DNA of 64,000 nucleotides from Chara braunii (taxonomy: Eukaryota > Streptophyta > Charophyceae > Charales > Characeae). Under the pieces are notes generated by a model, which worked only from the letters and a program-made list of their open reading frames with translations, was not told where the DNA came from and did no database searches. The stretch spans positions 1,537,526 through 1,601,525 of the forward strand of contig BFEA01000055.1 of the NCBI GenBank assembly GCA_003427395.1, written 5' to 3'. A program made the translations under genes and the position numbers. Shown here piece after piece: positions 52,789 through 63,670 of the stretch; positions within the stretch are counted from its first letter, which is position 1, and every line of letters starts with the position of its first letter.

Positions 52789-52827
<39 letters not shown>

Positions 52828-52976
52828 TATCTGGTCTCCACCATAGACCAGGGGGGTCCGGCGTTTTGGGAACGCCGGACCCCCAGGAGCAAAAAATTCC
52901 GACCGGATTTTGGCAAAAAAAGTCATTTTTGATTTCGTTCAAAAAATATAATATGTCCGTTTTGACAAAATGGTTG
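52560..52976. mobile_element. hAT-like MITE with long inverted arms around a T run
   Basis: Inverted ends start CAGCCATTTCGTC (52560) and, reversed, CAACCATTTTGTC (from 52976). They match inward over about 130-150 bases, with GGTCCGGCG and GCCAAAATCCGGTCG in both arms. Flanks TCGTTAAA (52552-52559) and TCGTTACA (52977-52984) match at 7 of 8 positions. An 8-bp duplication plus CA(G) termini suggests hAT. The right arm also has a perfect hairpin GGGGGTCCGGCGTT/AACGCCGGACCCCC, half of which is deleted in the left arm. The centre is poly(T) with a gap. Confidence 0.75.
52739..52788. other. Assembly gap (50 N) in poly(T)
   Basis: Fifty unknown bases between T runs at the centre of the MITE. True length is unknown. 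Confidence 0.95.
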
Positions 52977-52984
52977 TCGTTACA

Positions 52985-53673
52985 TCTAGACAATCTGCGA
53001 GGTGACTCAATTTTATCGCTAACTGGTACTACCAGAGGGTCAAGGCACAATATTAATTGTACTACCCATTGTACCACAACTCGGTCTGGGCTCAAGGAAA
53101 GACCTTGGTCGCCAAACCCCTCATTTCGCACTTATCAGTTATCCCCTCATCCGTGTCGCTCACGTTTCAGAAACCTCCTCTAACGCGACACCTCATTAAC
53201 AAGGGGGAGACGCCTCAACTTAACGTCTTCACATCCCAAGCAAGATCAACACATAACTTACATAATAAGTCACTAACCTCATAGCCTTGGTAGTAAACAA
53301 CTTGGCTTGCTTCGGTAATCATAGACATACCCGACAATGTGGATGCTATCTCAACTCAACCACGGCCGCATCCGATACGTCACATATTGCCCAATTATCA
53401 AAAAAATACTTAAGGTGACTGACAAGGCGCTCGTTGAGACCACGTTAAAATACTTAAGTGTATAGCCAAACACTTCCTTCCTCAAGTAAATTGCGGATAC
53501 ACTGGTAATCAACGTTTATCACTCTTAGACCACAGTTTTTAAGATATCACCGACGATAGTCAAGGCATCAAGCAATCGACCATGTATGTAAAAAAAAAAA
53601 TTCTCCTTTTGCCTAGTTCTCACTTTTTCATCCTCAGATGTCGTTCCACCAGGGACAACGACAGGCAACCGTT
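52985..53673 (-). other. Inner element leader, PBS-proximal part
   Basis: No gene seen. Near the PBS the minus-strand leader word GTTGTCCCTGGTGGAACGAC is shared with the outer element at 61273-61293. Bases 52976-52998 supplied (or share) the filler found at 56531. Confidence 0.6.
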
Positions 53674-53692
53674 ATCCCCGGCAATGGCGCCA
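53674..53692 (-). promoter_or_regulatory. Primer-binding site of the inner element (tRNA-Asp)
   Basis: Minus-strand TGGCGCCATTGCCGGGGAT matches the complement of the plant tRNA-Asp 3' end at 18 of 19 positions, two bases after the LTR-C end. It fixes the element's orientation. Confidence 0.88.
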
Positions 53693-55399
53693 CCTGTCGA
53701 GCGCATCGGTCCGGCACCGCACGGGGCAGCGAGGGACCCTCCCGGCCGCGTCACGCAGGAGTTGGTCTTAATCCTCGTCGCGAATATACATGGAGCTTCC
53801 GCAAGCTGCTCCGGCCGAGTGCATCAGCCATACCTCTCGCGAGCCCCTACGACAGGACAGGGCCTACGCGAGGCACGACTTACCTCCACCTTACGGGAGT
53901 TGTCACCTCCCTTCGGTGGGCGTATCCCTGCTGAGCTACCAGTCCACAATACGAAAGTTAATCAGTTGCAATCGCAGAGGTGGACCAGCCAAGGGCGTTT
54001 CTCGCTCGCTGTAGCATAGGGGGTACGCGCGGTAATACGACTCTATCGGACCCGCACGCGAACTGACATCTCAGGGGGATGAAGTCCCAAGCGCGGCTCG
54101 ACGTCGGTCGACTAGGACGCATCCCACACACCACGCGCACACCACTCTAACAACCACAAGACAACAACAGACACACATATACACGAGCCGACAGAACATA
54201 AACAACGCGACAACGCTCCCAGCCCCTCGGTAGCCAACCCATAACTCTCCGATGCGGAAATCGGATAGGCGTCGCGCGAGAGACTTAGTATAAAACCGTG
54301 CGGACGCAGGGCCAACTCATATCGACTCGCAATGCAAGCATACGCAAGCGGTCGCAATGATGGCGTACTATGTAGTACCCATACTCTCGCGGCCCTCGTT
54401 AATCTCGAGGGTCGCATTCAACACTTAAGTGTCGGCTGACTCGTTGAGGGTTAATCTCTCGACGCTGGACAACCGCCAAACGCGGTTGAAGATTACACAC
54501 CCTCTTCTGCACTCTGTGCAGAGTGGGTGGTACACAGGTCCATACTTGTGGTGACAGTTGTTTCTTACTGCCCTGGAGGTGAGCCCTACTCCAGGCCTGG
54601 GCAGAAGTCAAGGGGTTTGACTTTGACGGCTGCCACGGACTACAACGTCCAACTATCAAAATTAATGAGCAAAATCCATCAGTAAAATAAATAAACATTC
54701 CACACTCATGTATTAAATCAGAACTCGAGATAAAAAAAAAAAAAAGGGAAAACATAAATCCATCAGGTATACGGATCGTGCGACACATGGTTGTCATTCT
54801 CACTGCCTCCAAAGTATGGCTCATGTACCAAGCTCCAAAATACTAACCTACATAAAACACAGACACACACAATAGCCACATTGCCATACACCAATGTGGT
54901 AAACTTTACTGTTCCCTGTAACTCACACCACACCTCGCAAACTCAATCCCCAGTCAAAGTTCAATTTCCCATAAATCTCATAAGTTCTTTATAATCACCA
55001 TTAAAAGAAGTTCGGTCAAAACCATCAAAGAAACACATTAAATCTCAGGGCTAAGGCAATCAGGTTGAGGTACAGATGTAAGCAAAGTTGTGTCGTAAGC
55101 CCACAAGTCAGCGATCAACCAACCGACCTGTTATCAGTGATAACAGAAGATGATCCTCGTGAGATGAAGCTGAATCTAGTCCAAATTCTGAGTCAAACGA
55201 TCAAGAGGACCTGTAGCACAAGACATGTCAATGCCTCAACCTAAAATCATAATCTCATGGAGAATGATCTTCATATCACAGTCTCACTTAGAATCCTCCT
55301 AATTAATTGTGTCTAAGTCTACCTGTAAGCCAACGCCCAAAAAAATTGTAGACTCATGACATAATCTTCCCTATCCAGGGTGGATTACCAGAATCGCCA

Positions 55400-55985
55400 C
55401 TTGTCGAAATATAATCTAACTCCTTTAAACTAAGAAAATTTCGGCAGCGCTTCCCGTAGGAAAAGTGTCTTTTCAGAATTTATATAAATCCAAATATGAA
55501 AGCAGAAATAATATTTAACTCTGGAAGACAAATTCTGTTCAAGTCCCTGAATTAGTAGAAATTAGGGCAGCACTCCCTTTAGAAAGGGACTTCCAAGATT
55601 TGTACTAAGTCAAATGTGAACTCAGAAGACAACTTGAGTTCAACTTAGACAAGAATTAACTAACTCCTTAGTTTTGAAGAAATTTCGGCAGCACTCCTTT
55701 TAGAAAAGTGTTATTCCAAAATTTATACAAGGCTAAGTTCAGAATTTGAAAGTAACTTTGACTTCTCAAAGTCCAATTTTGTCTAACTCCCTGAATGAGT
55801 AAAAATTTGGGCAGCACTCCCTTTAGAACGGAAGAATTTTCAGATTTTTACTAGGTCAAATATAAAGACAAGTTAAACTTTGACAAGTCAAAAATTGGCT
55901 AACTCCTTGGATTTGTAAAAATTGCGGCAGCGCTTCCCATAGAGAAAGTAGCTTGCCAAGATTTATACAAAGCCAAGTACAAAAA
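55400..55985. repeat. Array I in LTR-C
   Basis: Five units at about 55405, 55535, 55650, 55780 and 55895, with the same order as in LTR-B. A sixth unit near 56620 comes from the larger duplication. Confidence 0.8.
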
Positions 55986-57248
55986 AAGATCCCCGAAAAT
56001 GCGAGAATTGATCTAAGTAAAAAAAAAACTTAGCTCAGAAAATGCAGGAATTAAAACAAACTTTTATGGCTCTAGCACACGGCGAGCGACTAAAGCAACT
56101 ACCTATCAACCTGAAACTCATACTAAGTAGTGACCTCACTCAGTCACATGCAAGCCAAACCACAAAGGTAAGTACTCTCACCAGCCCCAAGTTCATTCCA
56201 TATAGATAGTTTACGAATCTTTTAAGTCCTTGAACCCTTATTTCTCTCTAACGTAAGACACAAGGCTGGACCATTCACCATGGAAACAATGCCCAGCTTG
56301 CATTTAAGATATACACGAACAAGTTGCACAACTACTTCTCTCTTCTTTTGGGCATATGACTAGGTCATTCGCCATGGAAATAATGCCTAGCCGCGTTGAG
56401 CCGTTTAATATCCAAAATTTAGTATTTCTCTGACTTTGTTTTCAAAAAAAAGGAAAGCAAATATGGGCAGGGGATTGAACCATTCGCCATGGAAACAATG
56501 TTCAGCTTGCCCAGACTATTTCCATTTATAGTCGTTACATCTAGATAATCTGCTATGAGACTTTTCAGATTTTTACTAGGTCACCTATAAAGACAAGTTG
56601 AACTTTGACAAATCAAAAATTGACTACCTCCTTGGATTTGTAGAAATTTCGGCAACGCTTCTCGTAGAGAAAGTAGCTTGCCAAAATTTATACAAAGCCA
56701 AGTACAAAAAATAATCCATAAAATGCGAGAATTGATCTAATTAAAAAAAAAAAATTAGCTCAGAAAATGCAGGAATTGAAACTAACTCCTATGACTCTAG
56801 CACATGGCGAGCGACTAAAGCAACTACCTATCAACCTGAAACTCAGACTAAGTAGTGGCCTCACTCAGTCACATGCAAGCCAAACCACAAAGGTAAGTAC
56901 TCTCACCAGCCCCAAGTTCATTCCATATAGATAGTTTGTGAATCTTTTAAGTCCTTGAACCCTTATTTCCCTCTTACATAAGGCTGGACCATTCGTCATG
57001 GAAACAATTTTGAACTTGCATTTAAGAAATACACGAACAGGTTGCACAACTACTTCTCTCTTCTTTTGGGTATATGACTAGGTCATTCGCCATGGAAACA
57101 ATGTTTAGCCGCCCTGAGCCGTTTAATATCCAAAATTTAGTATTTCTCTGACTTTGTTTTCAAAAAAAAAAAAAACAAATATTGGCAAGGGACTGAACCA
57201 TTCGCCATGGAAACAATGTTCAGCTTGCCCAGACTATTTCTATTTATA
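55837..57248. repeat. Tandem duplication of about 690 bp with templated filler
   Basis: Unit 1 (55837-56530) and unit 2 (56562-57248) both begin TTTTCAGATTTTTACTAGG and end in the same TATTTATA context. LTR-B has a single copy. The 31 bases between the units include 56531-56553, which match 52976-52998 in the internal region at 22 of 23 positions. Confidence 0.85.
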
Positions 57249-57600
57249 CTCCGTATTTTTTCTTTTCTCTTCTTGATGATATGGCTTAACGCTGGACCAT
57301 TCACCATGGAAACAATGCCCAGTTGCCAGTTCACATGCAAATATATATAAAGTATTTTTCCTTTATACTCAGCTTAACTTATGTGCGTGGTTTTCAGGCT
57401 AAACCATTCACCATGGAAACAATGCGTAGCCTTAGACCAGGAATCCCCCCTTAGAATAAACAAGAACTTAAACTCCCTCAATCAGGCAAAACTCCAGAGT
57501 TAACTAGAACAACCAAGCTATTCATCATGGAAACAATGTCTGGTTCCCCAGAAAACAACTAAATAAACACCACAACTAGACCATTCACCTTAGAAACAAT
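56265..57600. repeat. Array II in LTR-C
   Basis: The loop is ACCATTCACCATGGAAACAATG-like. Stems: GCTGG/CCAGC (56265, 56293), CTAGG/CCTAG (56360, 56386), TTGAAC/GTTCAG with one G-U (56475, 56500), GGCAAG plus CTGAAC against GTTCAG plus CTTGCC (57184-57229), GCTGG/CCAGT with one G-U (57291, 57319), AGGCTA/TAGCCT (57396, 57427) and AACCA/TGGTT (57511, 57541). Confidence 0.85.
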
Positions 57601-60600
57601 GCCTGACCCTATAAGACCCATTCAATCGCAAGCAACTTGAAAACTGCCTCCCTCCCAACCTTCCCCCTGATGCAACCCTTTATGACAATCTGCTTTCAGA
57701 CAAACAAAGAAACTGAAACTGCCATTATACATGCATTCTTTTACTTAGCCTGATTTGTGTCCTGAAAGTCAACCCAAAGTCAGAGTACAGGATGCATGCA
57801 GTACAATCAGTCAAACATAGAAAGAAGTGTAGGTAGGGGTTATAGTTGGGTTTATAGAGGGAGTCAGGGAATCACCGCTCAGTTCCCTGCCTCCAGGACT
57901 CCTCCTGAGTCCCGATAGAGCTCCTGCAATCGGTGGGGTGAACCTCCCACAGAGGCCTTGCCGCGGATTACGGGTTGCAATCCCGCCTGCCGCCTTCCTC
58001 TCAGAACCACAGACTAGACTTAGACTAAGAAGGATAGACAGAGAAGGCTTAAGTCCCTCAGATCCCAGGGAGGTCCACTCAGACTCGCGAGAGAGGGCCT
58101 TGTTATCTTGATTCGCCTGAGGGTCCCGGAGTGGCAGCCAACTGACAACTTGGTTGATGAACTCAACTGTCGAAGTAGCCCCTCCTGACGAATTCTCAAA
58201 TCGCAGCACCCGCCCTCTATTCGTCTAGCCTCCCCAATGCTCAACTCCTCTTTCCAACCCAACCGTCGCTGCACCACAACTCGTATCAGTCTTTGCAGCA
58301 GCAGTACTCAACGACGGTCAAAAGCAAATACAGCGGCCACCACCAACAACAATCTGCACACAGTCCACTGTCGCAGCCGCAGTACTCCACGGTGGCCAAA
58401 GGCAATAGCACCAGTCGCTAGCAGCAGTAGTCCTTCAAGTGTCTGCGCTCCAAATGGCACCGTGCCACTGTAGAGGTCAAAGACGCCCCGACTCGGTAAT
58501 CCGCTGCCTGAGAAGGACAACAACAGTCCGAGCATGGTAAACAATACGCCCGCGGACGGGCAACTTGACAAAGAAGCGGCGAAGCACAAGGCCACATCAC
58601 CAACCCGATCACACCTCACAGCAACTCACTGTCCCATAAAAAACTACATATGACGTAAGCGGGATGCCGACATCGGGTTGATAACACTTAGAAGACCGTG
58701 CTACAAACCGACCCTGTAACTGTTCCGAGACTGGGCTGCAACAACAACCACCGTAGTACTAGGTTGCATGTGAGCTTACTCATTGGTAGTACGCGGCTTT
58801 GATATAGCGCAATAGTCCAATGACTTCAGTATGGCAACTCCCGAAGACAGCAAGGCACCGAGGCTCTCCCGATTCACCCTGCATTATTGGTTCATTTTCA
58901 AGGTAAGTTTTTCTCCTTCTCCCTCTCTCACAGCTACCCCCGCCTCCGAGGAGAAAAATGAATCTCCCGCTCTAACCCGACTGGATACATCGTGTTTCTT
59001 CCACTAGTAGTACAAAACTTGAATGAATTTGTCTCTAAAGTGTGGCAGGTTCACTCGATACTTATGTAACAGCATACAACTCTCCCATGGGCGCAGCCTA
59101 TGCGTATCACAGCCCGAGATCAACAGCCTCTTTTCCCAATCTAGCCCCACCAATAGATTCGCCTTGGCAGAAACCCCTACTTTACATTTTAGTTTCCTCG
59201 ATTCCACTAAGGATCGAGTATACTATGCAATTTTCTCATTCCTCCATATCTTGTCCTTCGACAACTTCCACGCAACTCTTCTGTCTACTAACCACATTCC
59301 TACTAACCTCATACTACTTCTGACTGCGGAATCGGGGTCGCAGGGGCCAAAAAACCCCGATCCGAGTCCTCCCTTGCCCGAAACCAGTCAGAAACAGGAG
59401 AGTTACACGTCCTTCCTTCCCGTTCTTCTTCACCTTCCGCCATACCTCCGCGCACTCCATCTCATACTAACTCGTATTCTACTAATTCTCTACCAAATCT
59501 GACTTCACATTCGCGTTCGCCCGGGGTTAAAACCCCTACCTTGAATCTTTTCCCGCTCGATTCCATCTAGAATCGAGCGATATCTCATCTTCTACTCCCC
59601 GGCATTTCCCTTCCGCCATAGCTTCACGCGCGACACTTCCTTCCTACCCCTCTTTCTTCTTACTCTCCGTCTGTTCTAACTCCACTAACGGGTTCGCTCT
59701 AGGCTAGAACCCCTATTTTGCCTCTCTCCCCATCCATTTCCCTGACAAGTCTAGCGCGCTCCCGGTTCTCTCCCTCGCCATAGTTTGCGCATGCACCTAG
59801 CGCAGAACCCGTCCAGGTCCAATCCGTCCTTCCCTCCCTATTGCCTGTAGCTCGTCACCTTCTCCCTCTGCTGCCTGGGCTCTCCGCCACTTCGCCCTCT
59901 GGCACCCTGCTTTTGGCTGCTTAGCGCAGCCCGGCCGAACCCACCATGCCTCGCTTATCCGCACGACTCCAACGCCCGACCGCCCTGCAGCCTATTTCCC
60001 TCGCCACCTCGCGCTCCCGTCCGCTCCACTATCCACCTTGCATCTCACTCTCTCCCTTACTGCGCCCGTTCCGCCCTTCACACCCCCGTGGCTCCGCACC
60101 CTCGCCTCTTCCCCGACTACAATGCAGTTCCCGATTGCTCCGCCAGCACTGTTTTCTACTTCACCGTGCATGAACCCGGGGCGGTTCTTCGTCCAGATTC
60201 GTCGCCCCTCCTTCCTCTGGGCGCCTCAGCTAGGTGGTCCGGGGGGTCTTCCGCCCGTACAGCACTTCGACAGACGGTCGATAGGACCGGTGCCTCCTTT
60301 GCCCGCAACACTCGATTGCTACCTCCTGCAATAACCAATCTTCGACTGTCCGCAAGCTGTATACCAGCCTCGGCCACCTCGAGGGACGCCTCGGAGGGGA
60401 CCAACTTCAGAATGACTTGGGCAACCCTCCGTGGGCAGGTTTGGCGCCCACCCCCGTCCCGAATCGCCCTAAGCGGAAATTACTGGCGCTCATAAGGGAG
60501 GGGACCGGAGAAAAGCACAGTGACTGGCCCGTCAAAGACGCTTGGTTGTAAGGCTTCCGGCTAACAACCGCCCTTGGCCGGTACCATCCGCCTGTTGCAG

Positions 60601-61250
60601 CAGGTATCGCACCTGTTGGTGGGTGCCGCTCCTGCATGTTCCCTTGTTAGAGGCTTGAGCACGGTCGTAACCGCGGCGGGTGCTCCCCGTAAGCTATAAA
60701 GGGGTAACTTTGGCGCAGTCACGTCAACAATTTGCAATCGAACCCGAGGCAACCCTACGAATACGACACACCCCCTCGCGACCTCACCGGGCCCGAAACG
60801 AGGGTCATCCATAGCCAGAATTGTCGCCCCTCTCTGCATCAAGTGCAACTACTTACTCAGACCCCGACAATGCTGTATTTTCGGCACGGCGTGATAGACG
60901 ACTTTCACCAGCATCCTAAACCCGCGGGCCCGTCAGACGGGGCGCGTATCTAAAGCCCTCGGCTGCCGTGACAACCATTAAGTCCTGCGTCGCACCCGAG
61001 TCAACGGCACGCCGGAGTATAACAAGATTTGATACAACAATTATTTAACATAAAGTAAAAACAAACGTCGTACGTCCTGCTGGCTCGTGACGCCGCGCAT
61101 CCACAAGTCCACAACGCCGCACACACCCACGCTGCGTATGGTTGCACCTGGCCGTTAATACTTCGCACGCAGCGTCCCGCGGTCGAGGCTGCCCTTGCGT
61201 GACTTGCAGAAAACACGCCAATTACCCTTGTAAGGGTACTTGGCACGACA

Positions 61251-61416
61251 ACGATAAACTACCGTTGTCCCTAGTGGAACGACACTCGAGTATTGTATTG
61301 ATTTTAAAATGATATCTTTTAGAAATAGACGTGATTGATTTTGATAGATCTTACGAGTCATTTCGGTTTCTTATCTTTATGTCTTATCGCTTGCAGGTTA
61401 ATCTTCTCATAACGAG
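61251..61416 (+). other. Leader of the outer element, resum after the inner insertion
   Basis: Continues the outer sequence interrupted at 41240. ACGATAAACTACC is followed by GTTGTCCCTAGTGGAACGAC, which aligns with the inner leader. It runs to the gag ATG at 61417. Confidence 0.65.
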
Positions 61417-62372
61417 ATGGCAGAGGGTAGCAGGCTGAATAACGATCCTTGGGATAAAATGGAGAAGTTGATTGAAATGCTCAGGAAGATCGAAAAAGCG
61501 GCAACTGCTCCAAAAATCGATGTCCCGATCTTTAATGGCAATAATGTTGTGAAGTTTTTTTCAGCATTTTAGCAATTGGCTGCTGCTCACGAGTGGAATG
61601 AGCAGACAATGTTAAAAAGGATGACGTTATGGGTACATATAGATGTTCGTCGTGACGTAGCAAGGCTAGTTTCAGAAGCCAGAAGTTGGAATGATTTTGA
61701 TCAAACGATGTTTGATATGTTTCAGCTTGGGAATGAAACTTTGACTTGTGATGACCTCCAGAATGTTTGTCGTGACAAATATCCTACTTTCGGGAAGTTT
61801 CTTTCTGTGTTTGAGCGAGTGGCTCGTCTTGTTCCGGACCTGTCAGAAATTGATAAGAGTAGGATGTTTCTTACGAACTTTTTAGAGGTAGAAATACAAT
61901 TTTTATTGAAAGGTGTCAGGTCTTCTTTTGTTTGGCAGAAGATCCGCAAGAATGCCTTGAATGATGGTTTTGATCATGTTCTTCATCTAAATCTGAAAAA
62001 CATGTGTCGACAGTCAAATAGCATTTCAGACCAGCGTGATGACCGTATTTTGAAAGAACTTTATGAGGTTAAAGAGTCTTTGAAAGTCATGAAAGAAAAT
62101 GATTGTGAGACGACAGTCGCTGTCAGATTGTCGAAGGAATATAGTAACGACAAGCGGAAGGGTACGGTTGACTCTTCGGTCAGAAATGTAAGGCATAAAC
62201 GAGAGGATATTCGACCTAGTCTTAGGATATACCAAAAGTCGTTAATGTTCAGTATGCGACCAAGGACAATTTTGGTCATCGTCGTTCTCGACGAGCAGGG
62301 AATTGGTGGAAGAAAGTGAGATGTCACTCTTGTGGTTTGATAGGACACACCCCACGTTATTGTTCATCTTGA
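61417..62372 (+). pseudogene. gag: gag of the outer element
   Basis: ATG 61417 opens a frame with TAG at 61570-61572, then continuing to 62319. It is homologous to the inner gag: P-K-I-D-V-P-I-F-N-G against P-K-V-E-I-D-F-F-K-G, then matched W-N-E-Q, Q-L-G-N-E-T-L-T, F-G-K-F-L-S-V-F-E-R-V and V-W-Q-K-I-R-K-N. Near 62270-62300 the sense shifts by one frame. The new frame carries N-W-W-K-K and a complete zinc knuckle C-X2-C-X4-H-X4-C (62322-62363), ending at 62370-62372. One nonsense codon and one frameshift thus inactivate it. No pol follows. Confidence 0.85.
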
Positions 62373-62610
62373 CAGAGCAATAATGTGAATAAGTAATTAG
62401 CAAACTCATCCCACTGATAAGCGAGGAGAGTTGTTATGATAGATTTATAAGCAAGACATTGAGTGGTGGAAAGTAAAAAACCTTTAATGTTTGATTTTGG
62501 TAAATTGCGATGAATTTGGTCTTATCGCTGGCAGCATCTTCTCTTTTTAGAATTGTCATTTCCCAACATTAACTTAACGTATAACAACCAGATGTTTATT
62601 TCTTAGTCGT

Positions 62611-63200
62611 GGTTGGATGTATGACGGAAAAGTGTGCAGTCATTCCCTAGGTACGCCCGGATGTATGATGCACTTGAGTTTTTCATTCCCTGACTAGAGT
62701 TGAAGGTATAGTGGGGTCTATGTATCTATTTCCCAGTTTATCTGGATGTATGGATTTCAGGTTAAACACATATTTTTCAACGAAGGTCGGATGTATGGCG
62801 TATACTCGAGTTGTCCATTCCCTCGCTTGAGTTGAATGTATGGAGGGGCCTATGTATCTATTTCCCAGCTTGTCTGGATGTATGGATTTTAGGATAATCC
62901 CTTATTTCTCGACACAAGTCGGATGTCTGGTGCACGCTTGGGTTGTCCATTCCCTGACTTGAATTAGATGTATGGTGTCCGACCTATATATCTATTTCCC
63001 AGTTTGATCTGGATGTGTGGATTTCAGGGGGGCTTTCCATTTCCCAGCTAAAGTCGGATGTATGGTATACAACCCTTCATTTCCTTACGATGCTTGGATG
63101 TATGAAGTTCAATTTGAATGTTTATTTCTCAGTTTCGACTGGATGTATAATTCTCAGATTGAATCTTCATTCCCTAAGCTTAGTCGGACGTATGATGTTC
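62611..63200 (+). repeat. Tandem array with GGATGTATG core, about 43-bp period
   Basis: About thirteen copies of GGATGTATG or close variants at regular intervals (62613, 62650, 62749, 62788, 62834, 62875, 62921, 62968, 63010, 63056, 63097, 63142, 63184). Units preceded by CT and by TCG tend to alternate, with CATTCCC or TATTTCCCAG between them. It lies between gag and the 3' LTR. Not coding. Confidence 0.85.
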
Positions 63201-63383
63201 TGATATGACGAATTTTTTAGACTTGTCATATTTTTGAGAAAATGTTGTTTGAGGTAATACTAAGAGTAACCACGAGTCCATATTGTGGATATCAGACAAG
63301 ATATGGATAAGGACTTTTGAAAGAATGATTTCTCCCTAAATGGTTCATTCGGACTACGTCCGAATAAATCCAGAAGATTGATA

Positions 63384-63510
63384 CACTTGAAAGACCTATC
63401 ACGAGGTTAATCCAGAATTGAAAGGCCCATCAGGGGGTTAATCCTGACTTGAAAGACCCATCAGGGGGTTAATCCTGCTTTGGAAGACCCTTTTGGAGGC
63501 TAAATCCAGT
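63384..63510 (+). repeat. Four tandem units of about 32 bp
   Basis: Units of CTTGAAAGACCCATCAGGGG followed by GTTAATCCTGA, the middle two nearly identical. Confidence 0.85.
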
Positions 63511-63655
63511 TTTGTTGTTATATTATTGTATGTTGATGAAAAAGTTCCGGCTTAGTTTCGGACGATCGTTGAAATCGATGTATATTATGATCGTTGCCTT
63601 TATAAGAATCCTGACCTTTTAAAGTAAATGGTGAATAACGTGGAAGTCATTCAAT

Positions 63656-63670
63656 GGGGTCTGGGAATGC
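63656..63670 (+). promoter_or_regulatory. Polypurine-like tract of the outer element
   Basis: GGGGTCTGGGAATGC directly precedes the 3' LTR start and aligns with the tract of the inner element. Confidence 0.6.

Larger units (their letters stand above)
41241..61250 (-). mobile_element. Inner 20.0-kb giant-LTR TR-GAG-like retrotransposon
   Basis: In minus-strand order: 5' LTR-C (61250-53695), PBS for tRNA-Asp (53692-53674), gag (51155-50133), polypurine-like tract, 3' LTR-B (47974-41241). Internal length is 5720 bases, including a 0.4-kb MITE. LTRs are 7556 and 6734 bases and start and end with TGTCG/CGACA or decayed forms. It sits directly behind the PBS of the outer element. Flanks AACGG (41236-41240) and ACGAT (61251-61255) share ACG only, so the duplication is imperfect. 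Removing the element restores an outer leader that aligns with the inner leader (GTTGTCCCTAGTGGAACGAC against GTTGTCCCTGGTGGAACGAC). No protease, RT or integrase is seen. Confidence 0.85.
53695..61250 (-). repeat. LTR-C: 5' LTR of the inner element (7.6 kb)
   Basis: Minus-strand start TGTCGTGCC at 61250 and end GCGCTCGACA at 53695. It contains array I (55400-55985, again at about 56590-56700), array II (56265-57600) and a private tandem duplication. The last 1.2 kb on the right (60,000-61,250) are GC-rich with parallel open frames in B and C but no conserved protein. No recognised promoter box on the minus strand. CTATAAAGG at about 60695 is on the plus strand. Confidence 0.88.

Noticed and set aside
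52545-53131. Open frames with poly-Lys or poly-Phe around the second gap
   Set aside because: They come from the T run inside a MITE with inverted arms.
53695-61250. Plus-strand orientation of LTR-C, because a gag follows on the plus strand at 61417
   Set aside because: PBS, inner gag and polypurine tract all lie on the minus side. The plus-strand gag belongs to the outer element, interrupted at 41240 and resumed at 61251.
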